Of a stretch of DNA of 64,000 nucleotides, positions 9,093 to 17,561 are shown in pieces; positions within the stretch are counted from its first letter, which is position 1, and every line of letters starts with the position of its first letter. Below the pieces are notes generated by a model. It made no database searches, had not been told where the DNA came from, and saw only the letters and a list, made by a program, of their open reading frames with translations. This DNA comes from JADFQT01 sp965216025 (GTDB taxonomy: Bacteria > Chloroflexota > Dehalococcoidia > Lucifugimonadales > UBA3495). The position numbers were made by a program, and so were the translations under genes. Where the stretch lies: assembly GCA_965216025.1 (NCBI GenBank), contig CBDCEX010000016.1:62001-126000 (forward strand), in the 5' to 3' direction.

Positions 9093-9857
9093 CTAACCGA
9101 TTCTGGCCTGCATTCGCCCCAAGACATCAGCGGTCTCCCGCGAAAGCTCGGCGGCGGCCATTTGGTAAGAGCGGACTTCGTGGTCCTTCAATACCCGGAG
9201 GGCGGGCAGGAAGGCTTCGAGCTGCTCCTGCGCCTCATTCACGCGGGTTTGCGCCTGGGTGGCAAGCTCCGCAACAGCTTCCTGCCTCACCTGGGGCGGT
9301 TCCATCGGCACCGTTACTTCGCTGTCCTGGCTGGAAAGACCGGGGGGCACCGGATAGCTGTATCTCGTCAGACGTAAGCCGCGCTCGAGCTGCTCAGCAT
9401 TTTTAGCCAGCGAATACTGTAGCCACAGCATGCCGCAGGCATCGGCAAAAGCCAGGCGCAGGTCAGGGTCCGGGCCACGCTCCTTTTCCAGATCATCGAC
9501 ATCCAGGGCCGCCAAAACCAGGACCTGGGCCCCTCGTTGAATCGGGACACTCATCCAAAGGGTGGAATCCCAGGACTCCTGTCCCCACCACTGCCTTTCC
9601 AGCGCGGAGCCAAGGAGCTGCTGCCGGACCTGCGGGTCGCCCGAATAGGATCGCGCCATTCCATAGACCAGGGTCAGAACCACGATGGTCCAAAACAGCA
9701 GCAAAGCCCAATGGAGATCCAGAAAAATTAACGCAGCGATTCCCAAGGCCCAGAGAAAGACCAGAGGGCCCGCCTGCCCCTGCTTCAACGAATAGCTTAA
9801 AATCTGCTTGGTCGCCTGCGATTGAAGCGTGTTATAGGTCAGCTCAAGCTCATTCAT
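9093..9857 (-). CDS. two-helix membrane protein with C-terminal coiled coil
   Basis: This 254-residue protein has two hydrophobic helices at about residues 32-66 (GPLVFLWALGIAALIFLDL and LLLFWTIVVLTLVYG) and a cytoplasmic region predicted to be helical (EAVAELATQAQTRVNEAQEQLEAF). It is a paralogue of the interrupted gene at 56885-58821: both share the pattern K-x-Q-x-L-x-Y-x-[IL]-x-QG-x-GPL-x-x-LW-x-[IL]-GI. Having such paralogues at both ends of the cluster suggests they serve the same system. No known function. Confidence 0.75.
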   Translation of the reverse strand: MNELELTYNTLQSQATKQILSYSLKQGQAGPLVFLWALGIAALIFLDLHWALLLFWTIVVLTLVYGMARSYSGDPQVRQQLLGSALERQWWGQESWDSTLWMSVPIQRGAQVLVLAALDVDDLEKERGPDPDLRLAFADACGMLWLQYSLAKNAEQLERGLRLTRYSYPVPPGLSSQDSEVTVPMEPPQVRQEAVAELATQAQTRVNEAQEQLEAFLPALRVLKDHEVRSYQMAAAELSRETADVLGRMQARIG

Positions 9858-10076
9858 GAGTCCCCGGGTTACTATAGTGCACCTGAGAAATTATCGGTCA
9901 GGAGAGCCTGTGTCAAAAGCATCGATGGGCCCGGTGGCGGTGTATTCGTCGCTCCGGCAAAAGCCGGAGCTCAGATGCCGCCCCTGGTTGATGGGTAGAT
10001 GACGCTGGATTCCGGCCTGCGCCAGAATGACGCGCAGGGAATCTGCTATGCCCAGATATCTTCGACCACACCCTCC
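9858..10076. repeat. intergenic with GGATTCCGGC palindromic repeat
   Basis: It contains CTCCGGCAAAAGCCGGAG (a perfect hairpin) and GGATTCCGGCCTGCGCCAGA followed by ATGACG. The same repeat type recurs inside the MITE at 12137-12371 (GATTCCGGCGTTCGCCGGAA). No gene seen. Confidence 0.6.
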
Positions 10077-11891
10077 TCAGTAATACCACGCTATCTCTTC
10101 ATAGATGGCGGCTATATCGTCAGATTCTCCTACCTCCCAGTATTTTCCGTGAGCATTGCGGGCAATCTTTTTGAGCACCTTATCGTCGGCGTCATCTCCG
10201 ATTCCGATGGTGTGAATCTGAATGCCGGTGGGATCGCCCTCCGTGTCCTTCATCATCGCTTCAAGTTTGGCCAGGGTGGCCCGCTTGCTGTTGGTGTCTT
10301 TGCCATCAGACAGGATTACCAGCCCGTAACGGACCGTATCGCGCTGGTCTTTTCGTTGGTCCTCAAGAATCCGCCACGCCTGCTCAACAGCATCATACAG
10401 GGCAGTACCTCCATGGGCCGTGGTAGCCCGGATGTCATCCACAAGCTCCTCACCTACGTCCCCCTTGAATCCCTGGGTTCCGTTATAAATCCTCTCGTCA
10501 AAGGGCATCCAAGCCAGCCAATCCGGGCCATCCATGGTATCGACGAATACGGTGGCCCCTTGGACCGCCTCGGCGATTTTCTGCCCGCTCATGCTGCCGG
10601 ACTTATCAAAAACCAGGACGATGTTGGCGTGCTTCTTGACTTCGTGCCAGACTTCAATTATCCGGCGGACCACCAAATCATCCGGCACATCCAGAATGAC
10701 CAGGTTGGCGTCCGGGTTGGCGCCATAGCGGGGTTCGATAGGGGAGGCCAAGGGCAGAGTGGCATCAGCCGGTCGAAGCCCATGGGGCACCAGGGCCTGC
10801 TGTTGCTCCGGGGAAAGCAGGTAGTCGCGGAAGATTTCGGCAGCCTCCGCTTGGTCCGTCGTTACCCACGGCGCTCCATCCAGGATGGCAAAGGGATGGA
10901 TAACCACTATGGTACCATCCTGCATATAGGCCGCCACCATGGGTTCCCGGGCCCCGGGGCATTCGGCACGCTTGTCCCGGTTGAACTCTATTACTTTCTT
11001 TTCATAGCTGGTGATGGCATCCAGATACTCGGGGCCACGTTTACACATAAACCCCAGTAGCCAGCTGCTCCTCTGACTACTGTGGACCTTGGCCCGTTCA
11101 ATCTCCGCAATCGCCTTACCGCAGCCGCTGGCCGCATCCACATCATCTATGGTCAGTCCGCTGGTCTTTCCGGCGCCGATCATGCACTCCATTATGGCGG
11201 TCAGCGTCCCAGAGTTGGAGGCACCTACATATCCATATCCGAACTTGAACTTACCCCATTCATCATGACCGAACATCTCCCAACCATCCGGGCTGGTTGC
11301 CAGGGCCCGGATACGCTCCCAGGTACACTCCGGACCTGCCGTGGGCCAGCATCCCAGGGCCTTCGCCCGGGATTCCCACATTGCTATCACAAAAGGAGTG
11401 CACACCAGGCCTGGTGCATCCACTGTAGTTATGCGCTTACCGTGATAGTCCCGCCAATCCTTGTTCAGTTTCAATATCCAGGACTTATCCGCGGGGGAGG
11501 CAATAGTTGGCTCGATTTTATCTTCAAGGATGTCGTCTACCATTGACCCGGAGCGGTAGTGGTCCCACTTTTCCGGGGCGGTCTCTTCCAGGATTACTTC
11601 AACCTCAATTGGTCTGCCGTTGAACTGGAGGAGGGGGTTGGATTTTGAGGCTGTGTTGAAGGTTTCCACCGCTTGGTCCAGCCATTGCTTTTTAGTGCTG
11701 GAGCTGGCCATGGAGATTTTGATGACGGGCTCTGGGGTCGGTGTGGGCGTTCGGGTCGGGTTTCCCCCATTGTTTTTATTACCATTGCCCTCACAGTCGA
11801 AAAGGCCGGGGAATAGGGTGCACCGGAGATTAATTAATACCATTACTACCAGAACAGCTGCAGCCGACGCAATCCAGATGTAACCTTTCAT
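10077..11891 (-). CDS. membrane-anchored solute-binding protein fused to VWA domain, paralogue 1
   Basis: This 604-residue protein starts MKGYIWIASAAA, with one N-terminal membrane helix, then a Thr/Pro linker (PTRTPTPTPEP), then a region like type-2 extracellular solute-binding proteins (about 50-400: IKISMASSSTKKQWLDQAVETF, PFAILDGAPWVTT, AEIFRDYLLSPEQQ) and a C-terminal von Willebrand A domain (about 420-604) with an intact MIDAS site: DKSGSMSG, GGTALYD and LSDGKDT. The start is set by GGAG before the ATG at 11891. The protein is probably exposed outside the membrane. It has close relatives in the next three genes upstream, so this is a tandem family. The fusion suggests a sensor in which ligand binding controls VWA-mediated protein contact; that is inference. 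Confidence 0.88.
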   Translation of the reverse strand: MKGYIWIASAAAVLVVMVLINLRCTLFPGLFDCEGNGNKNNGGNPTRTPTPTPEPVIKISMASSSTKKQWLDQAVETFNTASKSNPLLQFNGRPIEVEVILEETAPEKWDHYRSGSMVDDILEDKIEPTIASPADKSWILKLNKDWRDYHGKRITTVDAPGLVCTPFVIAMWESRAKALGCWPTAGPECTWERIRALATSPDGWEMFGHDEWGKFKFGYGYVGASNSGTLTAIMECMIGAGKTSGLTIDDVDAASGCGKAIAEIERAKVHSSQRSSWLLGFMCKRGPEYLDAITSYEKKVIEFNRDKRAECPGAREPMVAAYMQDGTIVVIHPFAILDGAPWVTTDQAEAAEIFRDYLLSPEQQQALVPHGLRPADATLPLASPIEPRYGANPDANLVILDVPDDLVVRRIIEVWHEVKKHANIVLVFDKSGSMSGQKIAEAVQGATVFVDTMDGPDWLAWMPFDERIYNGTQGFKGDVGEELVDDIRATTAHGGTALYDAVEQAWRILEDQRKDQRDTVRYGLVILSDGKDTNSKRATLAKLEAMMKDTEGDPTGIQIHTIGIGDDADDKVLKKIARNAHGKYWEVGESDDIAAIYEEIAWYY

Positions 11892-11931
11892 TTTCGGGTC
11901 TCCTCGTACCAAAAACCATGCTGTTGCATAA

Positions 11932-13938
11932 CTATTGCTCGGAAGAAATGTCTCCGTAAATAATCTCAATGTTGTCGGGGTCGGCAGTGTACGATTTGCC
12001 ATTGGTGCGCTTGGCGATGCGTTTCAGGAGATCAGCGTCGGCGTCGTCGCCGTAGGCGATGGTAAATATCTTTACGCCATCGATGCTTTCACCGCTAGGC
12101 AGGCAGCCAAACATTTGGTTCTGCGTGCGCTTACTAAACTAATACCAAGGTGAAAACTACATTCAGCTAATGCCCAAAGTCTGCTTCGGCAATCGGCAGT
12201 GTTTTAGTTTGCGCAACCTGAAAGAGCAAAATCCCTTGTCGCACCGGCGTAAGCCGGTGTCCACGAAAGTACATTCTGCCATGTTCCCTGGATTCCGGCG
12301 TTCGCCGGAATGACGGTGTTGGCAGCGCTGTCCAATCCGGTGTCGATGTAGATTCCACTTTGGCTTTGGTTTAGAAGTGTCCTCCCCGTCCGAGAGAAGC
12401 ACGATGCCGTACAGTCGGCGTTCACCCTTAGCCGTGTCTTCAGCCTGAAGCTTGGTGGCCAGCTCGGTTGCATCGCAGACGGCATCATAAAGCGGCGTGC
12501 CGCCACCAGCGAACAGGGTACTCAGTATGCGCCTGAGTTCTTCGCCGATATCACAAGCACGTCCCACCTCGGCCAATGGGGAAACGGTAGCGGGCTTGCC
12601 CCCAAAGCCAATGGCGTGGATTTTATCGTCACAGTGGAGCCGGCCAATAAAGCTGCTTGCGCCCTTGACGGCATTTTTGATCTTGTCGCCCTGCATGCTG
12701 CCAGAGGTGTCTAGCAGCAGGATGACGGTGGCCTTCTTTTTGGTCTGAAGAAAAACATCTTTCACCGCTTCGGCAGTCTCGGCAGAGGGACTTTCGAGGG
12801 CAGGCACCACGTCCGTAGTAACCCGGGGATCAGCGCCATCTTCGATGCAGAGGGGACAATGCAAGGGGATGCCCGGATCCACCGGGCGCAGGTAGTTTTC
12901 AATAGCCAGAGCCTGTTGGTCTGGGTGGAGCAGGTAGTCGCGGAAGATTTCGGCAGCCTCGACCTGCTGTTCGCTGACCCATTCCGTGTCGAGGATGCAG
13001 TAGGGGTGCTCGCTCCAGAAGGTGCCCTCCGCCGGGAAGATGAACACCAACTGGAAACGTAGCTCATCGCTTCGTTCGAAGTTGGTTTTGAGGGTTTCGG
13101 CTTCGCTGGTGGCCACCGCGTGCAGGTATTCCGGGCCGCGCAAGACCATGCGATTGATCAGGTTGCGGCTCTGTTTGCCATAGTGGTAGGTATTTTGCTC
13201 GACGTAGGTGAAGGCTGCGACCACATCGTCGGAATACACCTGCTCCGGAGTCAGGCCGCTGGTGGTGCCCAAGGTGGAGTAGGCCAACGCGGTCATGATT
13301 TGCAGGCCAACGTTGGAGTAAGTCGGATGGGGGTGGCCAAATGTGAACTGACCCCATTCGGGATGGCCCAGGCCGGCCCAGCCAGCGGGATCGGCAGAGA
13401 GCGCCATCAGGTCATCCCAGCTAATCGGCTTATCGGGCCATCCCAGGGCTTCGGCCATTGGGCGCCACATGGCAAAGCCGCTGGGAGCCAGGATGGTAGA
13501 GGGACAGGCGCCGGCTACCAACGGCCGACCATAAAGATCCTCCCAGATCTCATTAGCCCTATCCACCCAACTACTATCGCCGGGACTCCAGACGGTGGGC
13601 TTGATTTTTTCCGCTAGTATGTCTCTTTGTGAGCCGCCAGAAAGGACGTGGGTCGCCTCCACGAAAATTGGCGCGCCGGAAGTGATCGTGTGCTGTTCTT
13701 GGTTGAACTGCTCGACAACCTTGTTGATCCAGTTTTCCTTGGTATTGGAGCTGGCCAGGTAGATTTTTATGGCGTTGGGAGGTGGCGTAGGGGTTATAGG
13801 CTTTCGATAGTTTCCACTGTTTCCATCACCATTGCCCTCACAGTCGAAAGTGCCGGGGAATAGGGTGCACCGCAGACTTAATAAGACCATTACGACTAGC
13901 ACCACCGCAGCCGCTGCAATCCAAATGTAGCCTTTCAT
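11932..13938 (-). pseudogene. solute-binding/VWA fusion protein, paralogue 2, interrupted by MITE
   Basis: The start MKGYIWIAAAAVVLV and membrane helix are the same as in paralogue 1, followed by the solute-binding region and a VWA domain with DTSGSMQG, GGTPLYD and LLSDGEDT. At LLSDGEDTS the frame runs into a 235-bp element (12137-12371) and ends out of family. The real end, FTIAYGDDADADLLKRIAK...GDISSEQ, lies beyond it. Joining through one TA gives GEDTSSKRTQNQMFG in frame. The truncated product keeps the MIDAS residues but loses the last strands and helices of the VWA fold. Confidence 0.87.
12137..12371. mobile_element. IS630-derived MITE (235 bp)
   Basis: The ends (AACTAATACCAAGGTGAAAA on the left, AACCAAAGCCAAAGTGGAAT read inward on the right) match the inverted repeats of the IS630 element copies A, B/C and D. 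It is flanked by TA at 12135-12136 and 12372-12373. It has no transposase, and its interior holds two intergenic palindromes (ACCGGCGTAAGCCGGTGT and GATTCCGGCGTTCGCCGGAA). It is a non-autonomous element movable by the IS630 transposase. Confidence 0.88.
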
Positions 13939-13997
13939 TTTTCAACCTCCGGCGGCTTCAGCCTTATGGCTAGGGGTATCCTTCGTTCTTCCTTGCC

Positions 13998-15800
13998 CTA
14001 AAAGTACTTGGAGATGCGTTTGTACACGGCGGTTATGCTGTCAGAGTCCTCCACCTTCCAGTACCTGCCACCGTGGGTGAAGTTGGCGATTTTAGTGAGG
14101 ACCTGGTCGTCGACGTCTTTGCCGATTCCGATGGTATGGACCTGGATGCCGGACTCCTGACCCTCCCTGTGCCTCAGCATCGCCTCCAGCATGGGTAATG
14201 TGGTCCGGCTGTCGGTGTCCTTCCCATCGAGGACCCCAATGCCGTAGCGAACCGTATCGCCCTGGCCTTCTCCTCGCTTCTCCAGCTGCTGGTAAGCGTG
14301 GGCGATGGCATCGTAGAGGGCAGTCTCCCCAAAAGCCTTAGTAGAGCGGATTTCGTCTTCAAGCGACTCGCCTGCTCTACACTCCAACCCTTGGGGCCCG
14401 GGATAGAGTTCGATATCGAAGGGCAGCCAGAACAGACAGTCCTTTCGGCTCATCGCTCTGACGAACTCGCCAGCTCCTTTGACCGCTTCGGCGATTTTCC
14501 CCCCTTTCATGCTGCCGGATTTGTCGAAAACCAGGACGATGTTGGCTGGCTTCTTCAGGTCTTCCCACACCGCAACAACCTGGTCTACCACCAGAACCTC
14601 CGGCACCTCAAGGACAACCAGGTTTGTATCAGGGTTTGCCCAATGGGCTATGTCGATGGGAGGTCCCAGAGGCACACTTGGGTCAGAAGGCCTGAGCCCG
14701 AAGGGTAAAAACGCCTGCTGCTGATCTTCCGCCAGGAGGAACTTCTGGAAAACCCGGGCCGCCTCCACCTGCTCCGTCTCGACCCAAGGCGCTTGGTCCA
14801 TAATGGCAAAGGGATGGTCCGCGATAACGGTGCCGTCCTGGGGATAAACCGAAACCAACAGCTCCCGAGACTGGTATTTCTTGTTGAACCCTATAACGTT
14901 TTTCTCGTAGGTGGTCACGGCATCCAGAAATTCCGGGCCACCCTCTGCCATCTCTGCCAAGATCAGCGGGCTGCTGGTGCCTCGGTGGACTATGGCCTTC
15001 TCCACGTCGGTGATGGCCCGACCGCAGCCGTTGGTGGTCTGCACGTCGTCCACGGTGAGGCCCGTGGTCTTCTGGAGGCCCATCATGCACAACAAGACGG
15101 CCGTCTGGGTGCCCACGTCCGACTCTCCCACGTAGGCGTAGCCGAAATGGAACTTACCCCCTTGAGGACGGCCAAACATGCCCCAGCCGTCGGGACTGAC
15201 AGCCAGGTCCCGGATACGTTCCCAGGTGCAGTCCGGCTCGGGGACCGGCCAGCAGTCCAGGGCCTCGGCCCGGGATTCCCACATGGCAATGACCACCGGG
15301 GTGCTCAACAGGGGCTGCCAAGGGCCGCTGCTTATCTCTTTACCGTAAAGGTCGCGCCACTCCTTGTTCAGCCACAGGATCCAGTGGGTAGTGGCGGGGG
15401 AGAGTATGGTAGGTTTGATTTCGCCTTTGACGGTGGCCTTGACCTGGGTTGGGGAATTCCAATGCCTTAATTTCCCGGTCAGGGGATCATTTTCCCGGAG
15501 AATCTCGACCTCAATTGGCCTATCCTTGACCTGGAGGTTGGAGTCCTTCTTTGAGGCGACGTTGAAGGCCTCCACCGCCGCTTCCAGCCACTCCCACTTG
15601 GTGATGGAGCTGGCCATGGAAATCTTGATGGTGGGAGATTTTGTCGGAGGTGGGGGAAGGGGTATAGTTTCATCAGTGTCGACAACAATGATTGGCCTAC
15701 AGCCCAGGAAGCCTGGGAACAGGTCGCACCAGAATAGCTTTATTAGAATCATTACTACCAGAACTACCGCAGCCGATGAAATCCAAACGTAGCCTTTCAA
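13998..15800 (-). CDS. membrane-anchored solute-binding protein fused to VWA domain, paralogue 3
   Basis: This protein of about 600 residues has the same plan as paralogue 1: N-terminal helix (KGYVWISSAAVVLVVMILI), Pro-rich linker, solute-binding region (IKISMASSITKWEWLEAAVEAF, PFAIMDQAPWVETEQ) and VWA domain with DKSGSMKG, GETALYD and LDGKDT. The serine of the usual SDG motif is replaced (GVLDGKD), which may weaken the MIDAS site. TTG at 15800 is preferred over GTG at 15809, because it gives the family start (M)KGY and sits 8 bp after GGAGG. The gene is intact. Confidence 0.86.
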   Translation of the reverse strand: MKGYVWISSAAVVLVVMILIKLFWCDLFPGFLGCRPIIVVDTDETIPLPPPPTKSPTIKISMASSITKWEWLEAAVEAFNVASKKDSNLQVKDRPIEVEILRENDPLTGKLRHWNSPTQVKATVKGEIKPTILSPATTHWILWLNKEWRDLYGKEISSGPWQPLLSTPVVIAMWESRAEALDCWPVPEPDCTWERIRDLAVSPDGWGMFGRPQGGKFHFGYAYVGESDVGTQTAVLLCMMGLQKTTGLTVDDVQTTNGCGRAITDVEKAIVHRGTSSPLILAEMAEGGPEFLDAVTTYEKNVIGFNKKYQSRELLVSVYPQDGTVIADHPFAIMDQAPWVETEQVEAARVFQKFLLAEDQQQAFLPFGLRPSDPSVPLGPPIDIAHWANPDTNLVVLEVPEVLVVDQVVAVWEDLKKPANIVLVFDKSGSMKGGKIAEAVKGAGEFVRAMSRKDCLFWLPFDIELYPGPQGLECRAGESLEDEIRSTKAFGETALYDAIAHAYQQLEKRGEGQGDTVRYGIGVLDGKDTDSRTTLPMLEAMLRHREGQESGIQVHTIGIGKDVDDQVLTKIANFTHGGRYWKVEDSDSITAVYKRISKYF

Positions 15801-15895
15801 TTTTCCCACCTCCTGCGGATTGTCTGGTGACCAATGGCGCCTTTAGTTACTGTTATGCTGGCTCTCCGGTCAACCGGCTTTAGCCCCAGGTGCAT

Positions 15896-17510
15896 TTACC
15901 GGCTGATTTCTGACTCCCAGCGGTCCTGAATTGCCTGGGCCACTTCCGGGGAAAGCCGGCCCAGGAAGGTTTGAGGCTGTTTCAGGTTAAGGCCCCGGGT
16001 TGGCGTCAAAACCTCTCGGGGCTCCAGGTATATGCCCGGACGGAAGCCGTCCTCCATGAACCGGTCCTGCTCCTGCCGGCTGCGCAGATGCTGCTGCAGC
16101 AGGAGCGCGGCCTCCCGCTGCTCCGGGCTGACCCAGGTTGCATCGACGATACCATACGGGTTGTCATGCCACATTGTTCCTTCCCTGGGGTAGATGGTAA
16201 CTATCTCAGAATTCGGCTCCAATTCCGGTCCAGCCCCCGCCCCAGATAGTCTCAGATAGTATTGGGCGACTTGGTATTCCTCCACCAGCTGCAAATGCCC
16301 TGGAGCTAAGGCCAGATTCAGGCCCGGTTGTAACCCGCCGCTGCCCAGTGCTGATGGCTCGGAGGCAGCCCGGACTCGGGTGAGCAACTCCTCCACCCAG
16401 GGGCCAGGGCAATCGCGTCTAAAACTGCCTTTTCGAACTTCGGTACAGAAGGCTAGCGAATGGTAGATATTCCGATGCTTTCCCAGCTATTTTGACTATA
16501 ACACGTAAAGATCGAAAGACTTCCGGGACTCGTCAGACCCCAAAGAGCCACTGTCCCAAACCTGGGGGCGATTAAGACGCGATTGCCCTGACCCAGGGGC
16601 CCTCTAAATCTTCAAGAAAGAACTCCTCAGCGAGCTTTCCGGCGGCAACCAAGTGGAGGGCCTGTAAAGCAGTGCGGGCGGTGGAGCTGGTGGCCGGGTC
16701 GCCGAAGTCCAGCCGAGGTTGTTTCCCCCAATCCGACCCGGCGGCAGGGCAAGCGGCCCAAACCTCTGGGTTATCCGTATGGGCAATAATATCGGCCCAG
16801 CCCACCGACTGCTGGGGCCAGCCCAAACACTCGGCCGTTCCACGGCGGGCTACAATAACCACCGGGGTACGGGCGATGGGCCTAAGCTGGTCCAGCTCGA
16901 ATAGGTCCAGTCCGGTGTCTAGATTTATCTGACCCAGTAAGCCGGAGTTGGCAGGACTGACCACTGTGGGGAAACCGATCTCCAGCGGCAAGGCTGTTCC
17001 ACGGTCCAATTTGGCCACCAGGTAGGCGTGCATATCCGCGGAATCCACCGTAACCGAATGGGCTCGCACCCGGTAGCGGCGACCATCCACCGTTACGGTG
17101 GGACTACCTTCATTGAAGCGAGTCAGAGCTGGTCCCAAGACATTCTGCTTCTCCTCCGATGTCCATAGAAGCACTTCCACGGTGGGGAGCGAAGGCCAAA
17201 CCAACTGGGGTACTAGCAAGAAAACCAGGCCGAGGAGGATTGGTCCTCCCAGGCATAGCAGTCCTACGGCCGGCCTAGCCTTGAGCACCCCCCACAGCCT
17301 GCCGGACCGGGCGGCGAGTCTCCGCCTGAAGCCTTGATCTACCATCAATCTCACGAGGATCAGCGGCGAAAACACCAGTACTCCAGCGGCCACCACCAGA
17401 TTGGACAATCCGAAAATCAGGCCCGCTCGGGCGTAGCGCGGGCTGGCGGCCAGCGTCCCGGCTGCATATCTGCCTAGCAGGCGCAGACCGGCCTGCAGGT
17501 CATGCCCCAT
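15896..17510 (-). pseudogene. membrane-anchored solute-binding protein (no VWA), interrupted by MITE
   Basis: The 5' part (17510 to 16591) encodes two or more membrane helices (AGLIFGLSNLVVAAGVLVF, PAVGLLCLGGPILLGLVFLL) and a solute-binding region (VEVLLWTSEEKQNVLGPALTRF, RTPVVIVARRG). The 3' part (16404 to 15896) continues it (IYPREGTMWHDNPYGIVDATWVS, ALLLQQHLRSRQEQ). A 186-bp MITE with a 10-bp duplication separates them; joining gives EGPWVEELLTRV in frame. It is related to the solute-binding halves of the three VWA proteins downstream but lacks the VWA domain. Total length would be about 475 residues. Confidence 0.83.
16405..16590. mobile_element. ISAs1-type MITE (186 bp)
   Basis: The terminal inverted repeats are CAGGGCAATCGCGTC at both ends, flanked by the perfect 10-bp direct repeat ACCCAGGGGC (16395-16404 and 16591-16600). 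The CAGGG ends and 10-bp duplication match those of the two ISAs1 elements in this window (47126-48397 and 59060-60332). There is no ORF inside. It interrupts the solute-binding gene. Confidence 0.88.
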
Positions 17511-17561
17511 GGTATAGGCCGTCGCCTATAGGTATCGTCCCAAAGACTGAAGGCCGGTGGC

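Noticed and set aside
9999..11060. 353-residue plus-strand ORF
   Set aside because: Antisense to the VWA/solute-binding gene, which has clear family motifs.
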